Assembly (NCBI RefSeq): GCF_023078275.1
Contig: NC_062990.1
Coordinates: 14,213,549 to 14,277,548 of the forward strand
Reading direction: 5' to 3'
Source of the DNA: Leguminivora glycinivorella
Lineage: Eukaryota; Arthropoda; Insecta; Lepidoptera; Tortricidae
Length of the DNA stretch: 64,000 bases
Of the stretch, positions 39,143 to 47,160 are shown in pieces (the first letter of the stretch is position 1; each line of letters starts with the position of its first letter). A model generated the notes under the pieces. That model was given only the letters and a program-made list of their open reading frames with translations. It did not search any database and was not told where the DNA came from. The translations under genes were made by a program, and so were the position numbers.

Positions 39143-40025
39143 AGATCTTCTAAGTGGAGCGTAAAGTGGGGTTATAGCGTTACGAGGGAAACGAGATGGG
39201 GCACGGAAATTCAACAGTGTAAGTAGTTGTGGACAATCTATCTTGTGATTAACCAATTTGTGCAGAAATCTTGCGTCCAGTAGCGTCCTACGATCTTCTA
39301 GGGAATCCATCTTGAAATGTTGCAGCTTAACTTGATAAGATATAAATCTTTTAGTTAGGACACGTGCATGAAAAGCTAAGTGACGAGTGAACCTTTTTTG
39401 AATACGCTCTAACCTCAACGAATGTGTAGCATAATGCGGCCGCCAGACTACGCTGCAGTATTCTAAAATACTCCTGACCAGACTATTATATAGTAATATT
39501 TTGGTTGTGCTGCGTTTAAAGGACCTAGTGCTTCTCATGACAAAACCTAAAGTCTTAGATGCCCTCTTAACGATATTTTCTATGTGGGGTATAAACGTTA
39601 ATTTGCTATCGAATAAAACTCCAAGATCACGAACATTTTCTACTTCATTTAGTTTAATACCGTTTATATAATAGTCCGATTTTATTATGTTTTGTTTTCG
39701 TGTAAATTTAATATGGATGCATTTTTTTATATTCATGTGCATTAGATTACGCAAACACCAACTACTTAGTCTAACAATATCGCTTTGAAGCAAGATAATG
39801 TCCTCGGATGTGTTAATGACGCGTGCGAGCTTAAGATCGTCAGCATACATAAAGACGCTGGAGTGCTGGAAGCATTCCGTTACATCATTAATAAATAAGT
39901 TAAAAAGGATTGGGCCTAAATGCGAGCCTTGCGGTACGCCAGATGTTATATTACGATCGGACGATTGATAGACATATTCGAAATATGTTGTGAAGCGGGT
40001 ATCACAGCGAGCTAGTAAGCTATGA
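39143..40025 (-). pseudogene. Jockey-like LINE reverse transcriptase, truncated at both ends
   Basis: The minus-strand frame is open from about 40020 to 39128. Block B is ITSGVPQGSHLGPILFNLFI, then SVFMYADDLKLARV (YADD active site), then MNIKKCIHIKFTRKQN, VRDLGVLFDSKLTFIPHIEN, KRASKTLGFVMRSTRSFK, LLYNSLVRSILEYCSVVWRP and RLERIQKRFTRHLAFHA. The N-terminal half of the RT and all of the endonuclease are absent. The frame ends in the MITE at 39010. It is a different family from the 2.6-4.4 kb LINEs. Nearly 300 codons are uninterrupted, so it is younger than those. Confidence 0.92.
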
Positions 40026-40208
40026 ACTATCGGCTATAAAAACTAACAAAAGATAAGCACTCCCGTCCAAATAAAAGAGACACGGCGATATTGATAGCTC
40101 AGCGCTGGGCGAGTAACTATAAACATCGCCGTGTCTCTTTTATTTACACGGGAGGGATTATATTTTGTTCGTTTTTATAGCCTATAGCTCATAGTTTACT
40201 AGCTCGCG
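40005..40208. mobile_element. ~204-bp fold-back overlapping the LINE edge
   Basis: GCGAGCTAGTAAGCTATGAA and CGGCTATAAAAACTAAC at the left are mirrored by TTTTTATAGCCTATAGCTCA and TAGTTTACTAGCTCGCGG at the right. Inner arms CCCGTCCAAATAAAAGAGAC and ACACGGCGAT pair with ATCGCCGTGTCTCTTTTATT. The left end overlaps codons of the LINE at 39143-40025. Confidence 0.85.
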
Positions 40209-40666
40209 GTGAGACCAGTGCCTTAAGAATCAATCTGCGTAAGAATGTCCTATATATTATTTATTTATTTATGTATTACCAAGGACCATTTAATACTAGA
40301 CTGATATAGCCCATACAAAAAAGCGTACCCCTGAAAAAAGCTTAGTTTTTGCTTTAAAACTAGATGGCGTTGTTTCGTAACCCGGGAGTGGAAAAAAACA
40401 TATTTTCACACATATTTTTACTTGTTTTTATATTATACTATGAATAACTATCAAAAAACTTTATTTTAATATCAAAATATTGGCTCAAAACACAATTTCT
40501 ACAAATTATATTTTTTGGTCGGCCTCGACGTAGTTGTGATCGCTTCGCTGGCTAAGTTTGTTCGCATGTTGTCTAATTATTGCCAAATAAAATGACTAGA
40601 TGACGTTGGTGGACTAGGAAAATGTCACATCCGTTTCGTTGTTTGTCTTTCCCATCACGGAAATTA
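40209..40666. other. Spacer with a short SINE A trace
   Basis: AATCAATCTGCGTAAGAATG and TCCTATATATTATTTATTTA at 40226-40270 are the last bases of SINE A. The rest shows nothing. Confidence 0.45.
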
Positions 40667-41518
40667 ATATAATAATATAATATAATATACTTAGTGATAA
40701 TAAACCTATATGTTGAGCTCAAATACGTTCAACAAAACGCAATCATTGTGCCAACAGATGTGACATCTGACATCCATGTCACATCACAAATGTCATTGTA
40801 TGATTTATTGAATAAGAATATTCATAATATATGGATATTCAATATTTTAGAATCGCAGTAGCAATGCGAGTAGAGATACAGAATTAATAACTGTATAAAT
40901 TAATAATTGTATGACCAATGACCTCATACATAAAATTACCAGTTTAGGTGACAGAAGGCGAATCCAATTTGTAAACATTAAATGTGCTAAGGAAAAGAAT
41001 CTTTCCGATTTTCAACGGGACACGGCTGAAGGGGCGAGCTGGTTTCGACTGCGCCCATGCATCTCAATTGTCCAGAAAGTTCATTCGAAGATATATAATA
41101 ATATAATATAATATACTTAGTGATAATAAACCTATATGTTGAGCTCAAATACGTTCAACAAAACGCAATCATTGTGCCAACAGATGTGACATCTGACATC
41201 CATGTCACATCACAAATGTCATTGTATGATTTATTGAATAAGAATATTCATAATATATGGATATTCAATATTTTAGAATCGCAGTAGCAATGCGAGTAGA
41301 GATACAGAATTAATAACTGTATAAATTAATAATTGTATGACCAATGACCTCATACATAAAATTACCAGTTTAGGTGACAGAAGGCGAATCCAATTTGTAA
41401 ACATTAAATGTGCTAAGGAAAAGAATCTTTCCGATTTTCAACGGGACACGGCTGAAGGGGCGAGCTGGTTTCGACTGCGCCCATGCATCTCAATTGTCCA
41501 GAAAGTTCATTCGAAGAT
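40667..41518. repeat. 426-bp tandem duplication (two copies)
   Basis: The block TTAGTGATAATAAACCTATA ... TCATTCGAAGAT occurs at 40667-41092 and again at 41093-41518, offset by exactly 426 bases, apparently without differences. Each unit begins in an (ATAAT)n-rich stretch that could have mediated the duplication. Each unit encodes the same 60-odd-codon frame (MTNDLIHKITSLGDRRRIQF...), identical in both, with no recognised domain. It does not look like an LTR pair, because there is nothing between the copies and no TG...CA ends. Confidence 0.9.
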
Positions 41519-41822
41519 TATTTTGCTTATAATAATCTGAGTAATCACAGTGAATGGTTTGACAGTATTTCAGCTAACATGTAGAGAGACTTGCTAGCTT
41601 CGTCGGTCAGGCTTCGTCTTGGACACAACGCGGATAGTTAGGCCGCCAGGTGTGGCACTTTGGATTACGTTTATATAATAAATTAATGATAGTTTGTATT
41701 GTTTTGGTAATATATTTTCTACTCGTATACAACTCGTTTGGTTTTCGTATAAACCTAAACTGAGATAATAAATGAATAAAAGGAAATAATTAGTGAAACT
41801 CTGACATAAGTAATAATTAATG
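41519..41822. other. Spacer without features
   Basis: Nothing recognised. Confidence 0.35.
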
Positions 41823-41966
41823 AGACTAAATGCATTTTCACATTATCCGATCCGATATCGGAGGTAGGACTGATACCCCATACATTACAGGCGCTATCTT
41901 GTATTTTTTCCATTTAAATCCTTCCGACATCCGATATCGGATCGGATAATGTGAAAACGGACTAAG
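41823..41966. mobile_element. Fold-back MITE, family CCGATATCGGA (copy 3)
   Basis: GCATTTTCACATTATCCGAT, CCGATATCGGAGG at the left and CATCCGATATCGGATCGGAT, AATGTGAAAACGGACTAAG at the right; interior CCATACATTACAGGCGCTAT. The best-preserved ends of the three copies. Confidence 0.88.
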
Positions 41967-42129
41967 ACAATAGATACCTTGTTAGTGTTATATTATATAC
42001 CTATGCCTATGTATATCCCACCAAAAACATTCTGTAAAAAATAGCCGTCTCGATGGAGCTGCTTGTTTATCTCTAAAAAGTAATGAAATCTACATAAAGT
42101 TCCTTACTGCGATTTCTTTATTATTATAG

Positions 42130-42370
42130 TTAACTAAGCCTTTGCCCGCGGCTTCGCTCGCATCAAATTCGAAAATCTCTCCACAAACTTCCATCCTCCA
42201 TTCTAAGGAAGTGGGGGATATAAAAAGAGACAAAAAGTAGCCTATGTCACTTTCCATCCCTTCAACTATCTCCACTTAAAAAATCACGTCAAAACGTCGC
42301 TCCGTTTTGCCGTGAAAGATGGACAAACAAACAGACACACACACTTTCCCATTTATAATATTAGTATGGA
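42130..42370 (-). mobile_element. E repeat (copy with both ends)
   Basis: Minus strand: CATACTAATATTATAAATGG, GAAAGTGTGTGTGTCTGTTT, CTTTCACGGCAAAACGGAGC, GTTGAAGGGATGGAAAGTGA, CATAGGCTACTTTTTGTCTC, ending GAGCGAAGCCGCGGGCAAAG. It gives the uninterrupted form of E for comparison with 21306-21796. Confidence 0.88.
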
Positions 42371-42444
42371 TGTTGTGTGACTTGGCCGTTGAAGTGTAGC
42401 GGTGCTGGCGACAGATTGGTGCAATGGTGTCATGGAGAACCTGG

Positions 42445-42485
42445 TTATAAACTTCTTTATACCCTTGTGTATAAAGAAGTTTATA
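42445..42485. repeat. Perfect hairpin, ~18-bp stem
   Basis: TTATAAACTTCTTTATAC, loop of five, then GTATAAAGAAGTTTATAA. No U-run follows on either strand to suggest a terminator. Confidence 0.8.
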
Positions 42486-42574
42486 AGTTTCATATTTGAT
42501 GGTCCGAGCTAAGGTTCGTAAAGCCACGAAACCGAGCTGATAATCATTGTCGCTAAACGCCGATCGAAACGCAG

Positions 42575-42735
42575 TCTGAAGTGGGTGATAAACGTACGAT
42601 ACGAGCAGGTATGCGTACTTATGGCTCGACGACCTTTTTCGATTGTGTGTCACCGTAAGTACGCGTAAAAACCGCTGCGCATAGTAGTCGACCATCCAAC
42701 GCGTACTTGCTCGTACGCCTATCACCCACTTGACG
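42575..42735. mobile_element. Fold-back element, about 160 bp
   Basis: GAAGTGGGTGATAAACGTACG and CGAGCAGGTATGCGTAC at the left pair with GTACTTGCTCGTACGC and CTATCACCCACTTGACG at the right. Middle: GGTCACCGTAAGTACGCG-type sequence. Single copy here. Confidence 0.65.
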
Positions 42736-43269
42736 TCGCGCCAACACTTTATGGAAAAAGCGGGTTTTCGACAACTACCAATAAGATTTTAGACATTCAA
42801 AAATCTTCAATAATACTCAACTGTTTCGGTCGCACTCGTTCAAATATAGGATAGGATTGGTATGAGCGAGACGGCCAGGAGATTGATTGTCAACATGATA
42901 TCTATCATAAACACCGTTCGAAATGGCCTCATTAAAATCTAAATTTTAAATATATTGAAAGTAATATTACTAATCAATCATTGACGTCACGCTCAAAATG
43001 AAAGAGATAGAAAATTTGACAGTATGGTACTCTTTTGCATGATGGCCATAATTCAAAATAAGAACGATGGCTTGCGTTGTAAACAGGGACTGAAATATGA
43101 CACGGGCCCCTAGCGTCATCTATATACTTTTCACTGTATCACTTGTAATGCCGTTGAACTACCGCGTGCGTATTTAAAAAAAAAATCGACATTTTTATTC
43201 AAATGACACTCTTAGTGACATCTAGTGACATAGATTTACGGCTGCCAACGGGGTACGGTATTTAGTATG
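42736..43269. other. Spacer without features
   Basis: Nothing recognised apart from short TAGTGACATCTAGTGACA duplication near 43213. Confidence 0.35.
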
Positions 43270-43425
43270 GACTCTGCTGGTCCTTTATAATCGTCCTTGG
43301 TATTACATATTAATTTTAAGTTAATTTTATTTTTATCTCTTTCTCTTATCGCCAATTGTTTCTCATTCATGTTTTAAGTACATGTAGAACAAATAAAGCT
43401 TTTTTTATTTTTATTTTTTATTTAA
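43270..43425 (+). mobile_element. Retroposon 3' tail
   Basis: CATGTTTTAAGTACATGTAG, AACAAATAAAGCTTTTTTTA and (TTTTTA)n at the end: AATAAA with a simple tail. Body not recognisable. Confidence 0.45.
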
Positions 43426-43744
43426 TATTAAGTATGGATATCAAAGCAGCTGAGGTGTTCACAAAAAACTGAACATGCTATTTGAAAGAGGGTTACAAAT
43501 TTAACGTTACAATATTTATTACAGTAATGATGACGTCCCTAAATCAAAATCGCTTCCTCCTATGACCTAACACCGTTAAACAGGGCACAAGCGTACAAAC
43601 AGATTTTCACATAAAAAGCATTGATTAACTTTTGACCGGGCTTCAGCTTTATAAATAATATGGATATTAAGTATTAATGTGTGTTCGGTAATCCGAGTCA
43701 TTAATGTATAATACGTAGGTAGATACGAGTAAAATACACGTGTG

Positions 43745-44236
43745 TTAAGACGCTACAGGAGTGAAAATGCTAAAATGGAAAGGAGCCCTTCTTTCCATTT
43801 GGGAATTTTAGTTAAATATACTAGTGTTATTAACTAGATTTATCGAAAAAAGTTAAAATATATTGCGAAAAAATCTTTAAAATCGAGGTTCCGCTCTCGA
43901 CTGTTTCCTCCTTTAAAACTTAATCAATCGTAACGAAATTTGAGAATATGAACAACAATGAATTAATCTGTCGGATCGTTTAGTTTATTTGGCTTATTGT
44001 TAGCAATCTTGAGTATCACACCTTTTTTTGCGCCTTAATGAAAAAGGCCGTTTTTAGAAATTTTTGATCGGCTCTAGCGTCTTTAAAAATAAAAATATCA
44101 AAAAAATCAAATCGGTCCGACTCAGATAAAAATAATAATAATCTGTGTTGAAAAAATCATTGCCCTATGTTCAAAAACCAGGGAGGAAATAGTCGAGCGT
44201 TTGTATGGAGAATTGACCCCTCCTGTATCGTCTTAA
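43745..44236. mobile_element. TTAA-flanked element L (copy 1)
   Basis: Left end TTAAGACGCTACAGGAG and right end CTCCTGTATCGTCTTAA are inverted repeats with TTAA outermost. The same is seen in the copy at 59492-60014. Interior: GAAAATGCTAAAATGGAAAG, ATCGAGGTTCCGCTCTCGAC, GGCTCTAGCGTCTTTAA, AAAAACCAGGGAGGAAATAG. About 490 bp and no frame. TTAA target sites are typical of piggyBac-type transposition; the assignment is inference. Confidence 0.78.
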
Positions 44237-44376
44237 TGTATGTACAGTGATCGGCAATAATATCGTACAAAAAGAAGGATTAAAGTCTTTGTCGCAAATT
44301 TTACGAGTCGTTCTACTCGTTCTTGTCAACGTAAACAATCCTCTCCCATATGAAAATATGTGAATTTGAGCTCCAG

Positions 44377-44541
44377 GGTGCGTAGCTGAATGGCACAAAC
44401 GCACACGAAACGCTCACGAAACGAAACGCTCGTAGATAACTATGTCTATCGCTCTTGCGTATTGGCGCGACAGAGCCAGACTACCTTTCGCGGCGCTTCG
44501 TTTTTGTTTCGCGTCACAGAAACGCCATTCGGCTACGGCAC
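44377..44541. mobile_element. M fold-back MITE (near-consensus copy)
   Basis: GGTGCGTAGCTGAATGGCAC, AAACGCTCACGAAACGAAAC, GCTCGTAGATAACTATGTCT, ATCGCTCTTGCGTATTGGCG, CGACAGAGCCAGACTACCTT, TTGTTTCGCGTCACAGAAAC and GCCATTCGGCTACGGCACC. The ends GTAGCCGAATGGCA / TGCCATTCGGCTAC are inverted repeats. Confidence 0.9.
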
Positions 44542-45009
44542 CAGGAGACTGACTTTCGAACGACGAATTCGTGCGTTCGGAAGTTTCTAGAAAACGATGA
44601 AATGCTTATTTTTGAAAAGAACGGCTAAGAATTTTGAATCTAGTGGTAATGGCCACTCGTTGACGATTAGTAGAAGATATTATACAACAAAATACACGAA
44701 AACGAATGAGTGACATTCTAAAATCGGGCCCAGTTTCTTCTAAATGCCAACTGTTGACAAAGAATGAACTCTATTAAAGTGATTTGATTGCTACAAAACT
44801 GTTGTTGCAACAGAGTTGTTGATTTTTGTATGAAAGTTATTACGAATTCGTAACTGTTTTTCCTCGAGATATTTATTGATTATATGGTTTTGAGTTTCTA
44901 AGTACGTTTTAGTTTAAAAACAAAATACTTCTTATTAATTTTTTCTACTCCCGAACTGTTATTCGTCATTTACAGGGTCGTGCATAGATCTTTAAAACCC
45001 TATATAAAA
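44542..45009. other. Spacer without features
   Basis: Nothing recognised. Confidence 0.35.
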
Positions 45010-45165
45010 GTCTATTCCCCAAAGCCAGCACCGCCGGCTTTCCGCGCATGCGCGCAGTATCGAAAAAACTGAAAACGCATTGTTTGGCAATGTAACCATG
45101 GCAACGCATTGTTATAACGATACTGCGCGCGTGCGCGGGAAGTCTTTGGGCAGCTGCGCTGACAG
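45010..45165. mobile_element. Fold-back with CGCGCATGCGCGCAGTATCG arms
   Basis: GGCTTTCCGCGCATGCGCGC with AGTATCG pairs with CGATACTGCGCGCGTGCGCG, and CGCATTGTTTGGCAATG lies against CAACGCATTGTTATAACG. A GC-rich island in AT-rich DNA. Probably a MITE. Confidence 0.65.
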
Positions 45166-45244
45166 TGCAAACCTTTGCGTCAAAATACAGGAAACAGTGT
45201 GAATTTCACGAAAGTTATTCAAGAAAACTATTAAAAACTAAGTG

Positions 45245-45410
45245 CATGATCGTAGAAAAAGTATTGTATGAAACGGTGTTTAACTGAGTCAAAAAATACT
45301 TGTGGCGTCTTAATAACAATTTTCGGCTTCGCCTCAAATTGTTACCCACGCCACTCGTCTCTTTTTTGACCTCCTTTAAACGCCCGTTGCATAAAATACT
45401 ATAACTTTAC
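45245..45410. mobile_element. Family 11 fold-back MITE (copy 1)
   Basis: CGTAGAAAAAGTATTGTATG at the left and CATAAAATACTATAAC at the right, with TGAGTCAAAAAATACTTGTG / CGTCTCTTTTTTGACCTC inside. It shares its left end with 52215-52375. Confidence 0.6.
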
Positions 45411-45504
45411 TTCGACATAGTTACGTGCCTGCAATTTTTGCACATTACTGTTTAGAGGTAGATCTATCGTGCAAATTTAACACATTAAAACTAAGTTAAA
45501 TTCG

Positions 45505-45690
45505 CGACTATGGGGATATGGGTTAAATTGTGGCGTAGGCGAGAGGCTGGCAACCTGTCACTGCAATGCCACAGTTTCGTTTTCTTTTAACCCCTTATTT
45601 ACCAAGAGTGGCCCTGAAGCTTTAGTAGTTTCATGTGCTCTGCCTACCCCTTTATGGGATACAGGCGTGATTGTATGTATGTATGTAAAT
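45505..45690 (+). mobile_element. Family P retroposon (sense copy)
   Basis: GGGATATGGGTTAAATTGTG, GCGTAGGCGAGAGGCTGGCA, ACCTGTCACTGCAATGCCAC, TTTTAACCCCTTATTTACCA, GTAGTTTCATGTGCTCTGCC, TACCCCTTTATGGGATACAG, GCGTGATTG and (TATG)n. The last 40 bases match the end of the RTE at 26330-26398, which is the best evidence that the two share a mobilisation signal. Confidence 0.92.
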
Positions 45691-45957
45691 TCGTTTTCTA
45701 CACGTGTCAAAATTTTACAAATAGAATGTTTATATTTCACGACAATAAGGAAAGTCAACGAAACAGTATATAACGAGGGAAATTAGGCAAAAGCCAATAA
45801 TTGACTTTTGAAAGTCATCAGGTTTACGAAAACTGAGTCGATGGAGCTAATTCAATTAGAGGCAAAACAATACAACACAAGTTCAACAAGTAATTAAAAC
45901 AACTCTTCAACGATATTAGAAGGATTTTTACAATGATAGCTAAATTATTTAACAAAA

Positions 45958-46443
45958 ATGTACATTGTTAAAGTTTACCTATCAAATAAGAAAAGTATTA
46001 TCGCACAGCTACCCAGTCTGACCGCGCTTCTCAAACAGAGGCGACTGCGTTGGCTGGGGCATGTGCACAGGATGGAACCCTCCCGTTTACCACGCCGTGT
46101 TCTTGTAGGCGAAGTAGCGAATGCCAAAAGAGATGTTGGGAGACCATTGCTTCGCTTCAAAGACTGCGCTAAGAGGGACATGGCAGCCTTTAAAATCGAC
46201 TACCAAAACTGGGAGAAGCTTGCGGAGAAGCGGACGGAGTGGCGAAAGTGCGTTGGAGATGGTCGCAAGTTCGTCGATGAGACCTGGTTTGCGAAACTTG
46301 CTGACAAAAGGGAAAGAAGACACCATAGCGAAACGTCGCAATCGGTTGGAAGCTTCCCTTGTCAGATGTGTGGCAAAATGTGTCGCTCTCGCATAGGTCT
46401 CTTTAGTCATCAAAAGCGATGTCTTTCGGACATTGCACCATAA
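45958..46443 (+). pseudogene. LINE C-terminus with a zinc-finger-like motif (RTE-like)
   Basis: Homology starts about 45997: IAQLPSLTALLKQRRLRWLG, HVHRMEPSRLPRRVLVGEVA, RDVGRPLLRFKDCAKRDMAA, NWEKLAEKRTEWRKCVGDG. The C-terminal FPCQMCGKMCRSRIGLFSHQ-KRC carries a C-x2-C-x12-H-x4-C arrangement, then a stop at 46441-46443. RRLRWLGHVHRM...GRPxxRxKD is the region following the reverse transcriptase in several LINE clades, including RTE. The motif set differs from the RTE at 24672, so this is a separate lineage. 5'-truncated, with no catalytic core; the tail is not evident. Confidence 0.85.
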
Positions 46444-47094
46444 ATCGTCTGAAATAGACGCTAAGGCCATATATATATCAAAAAAATTAACAGTTTTCTC
46501 TGATGCATGAAATGAATATGCCTATTACTACTATAAAAGTTGTTCTTACTTTCGTCATGGAGTAAGAGAAACGTAGTTTATTAGGGGCAGTGAGAATTTT
46601 CTTTAAATTTTACTTTTACACAAGTTTAGCGTATAAGACACTATCCTTAGGTATAAAATACCTACCTATTTATCACTTATGCTACGTAGCATATCTTATA
46701 CTCATTGCAGTTGCAGATAATTGTGACATAATTGTATGCTGATTGCACCTGAACATAATAATATAAAACCTAAATAAATTCGATTTTTTTCAGTCATTAA
46801 TCTCGCGAAGTCACGCTACATGTTTGTTTTTTTTTTTCGTTGCTTATGCCTATTCATAATAAGAGATAGAGAACCAGAAAGAGAGAGAATTTTGTTTATT
46901 GTTTATATTTGAGGGAGAGAGCAATAGAGAAATTTCTCATCAGACGGTAGTACCTGGAGAAAAACCAAAGAGTATATACGAGTAGTGTTTGATGCAATCG
47001 TAACGGCAGAATGTGCGCTTCATATCAGGACTTGACAGGTTGCATTATTTAGTGTCACAGTAAACGGGTTGGGACCGGGATACGTGGAAAGGAA
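46444..47094. other. Low-repeat spacer
   Basis: AT-rich; nothing recognised apart from a GAGAGAGAG-rich patch near 46870-46925. Confidence 0.4.
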
Positions 47095-47160
47095 AAGGGG
47101 GGGGGGGGGCTTTGCCGAGCAGTGGGACACTCTAGGCTCATAAAAAAAAACTATAATAAG
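47095..47160 (+). mobile_element. RTE-like LINE 3' end
   Basis: After a G-run, GGCTTTGCCGAGCAGTGGGAC and ACTCTAGGCTCATAAAAAA correspond in sense orientation to the closing GLCPAVGH / ARQQW block and 3' end seen in reverse at 20385, 30768 and 37087. Confidence 0.6.

Noticed and set aside
40667..41518. LTR pair of a retrotransposon
   Set aside because: The two copies touch each other with nothing between, lack TG...CA ends and have no primer-binding site.
40911..41540. Two identical short proteins (MTNDLIHKI...)
   Set aside because: They exist only because the 426-bp block is duplicated. There is no known domain and no sign of a start context or a paralogous family.
42445..42485. Rho-independent terminator
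   Set aside because: A perfect hairpin, but no U-run, and bacterial-type terminators are not expected in this genome.
42276..42725. 149-codon minus-strand frame
   Set aside because: It spans a fold-back element, a perfect hairpin and the start of an E repeat; its last part translates the E microsatellite.
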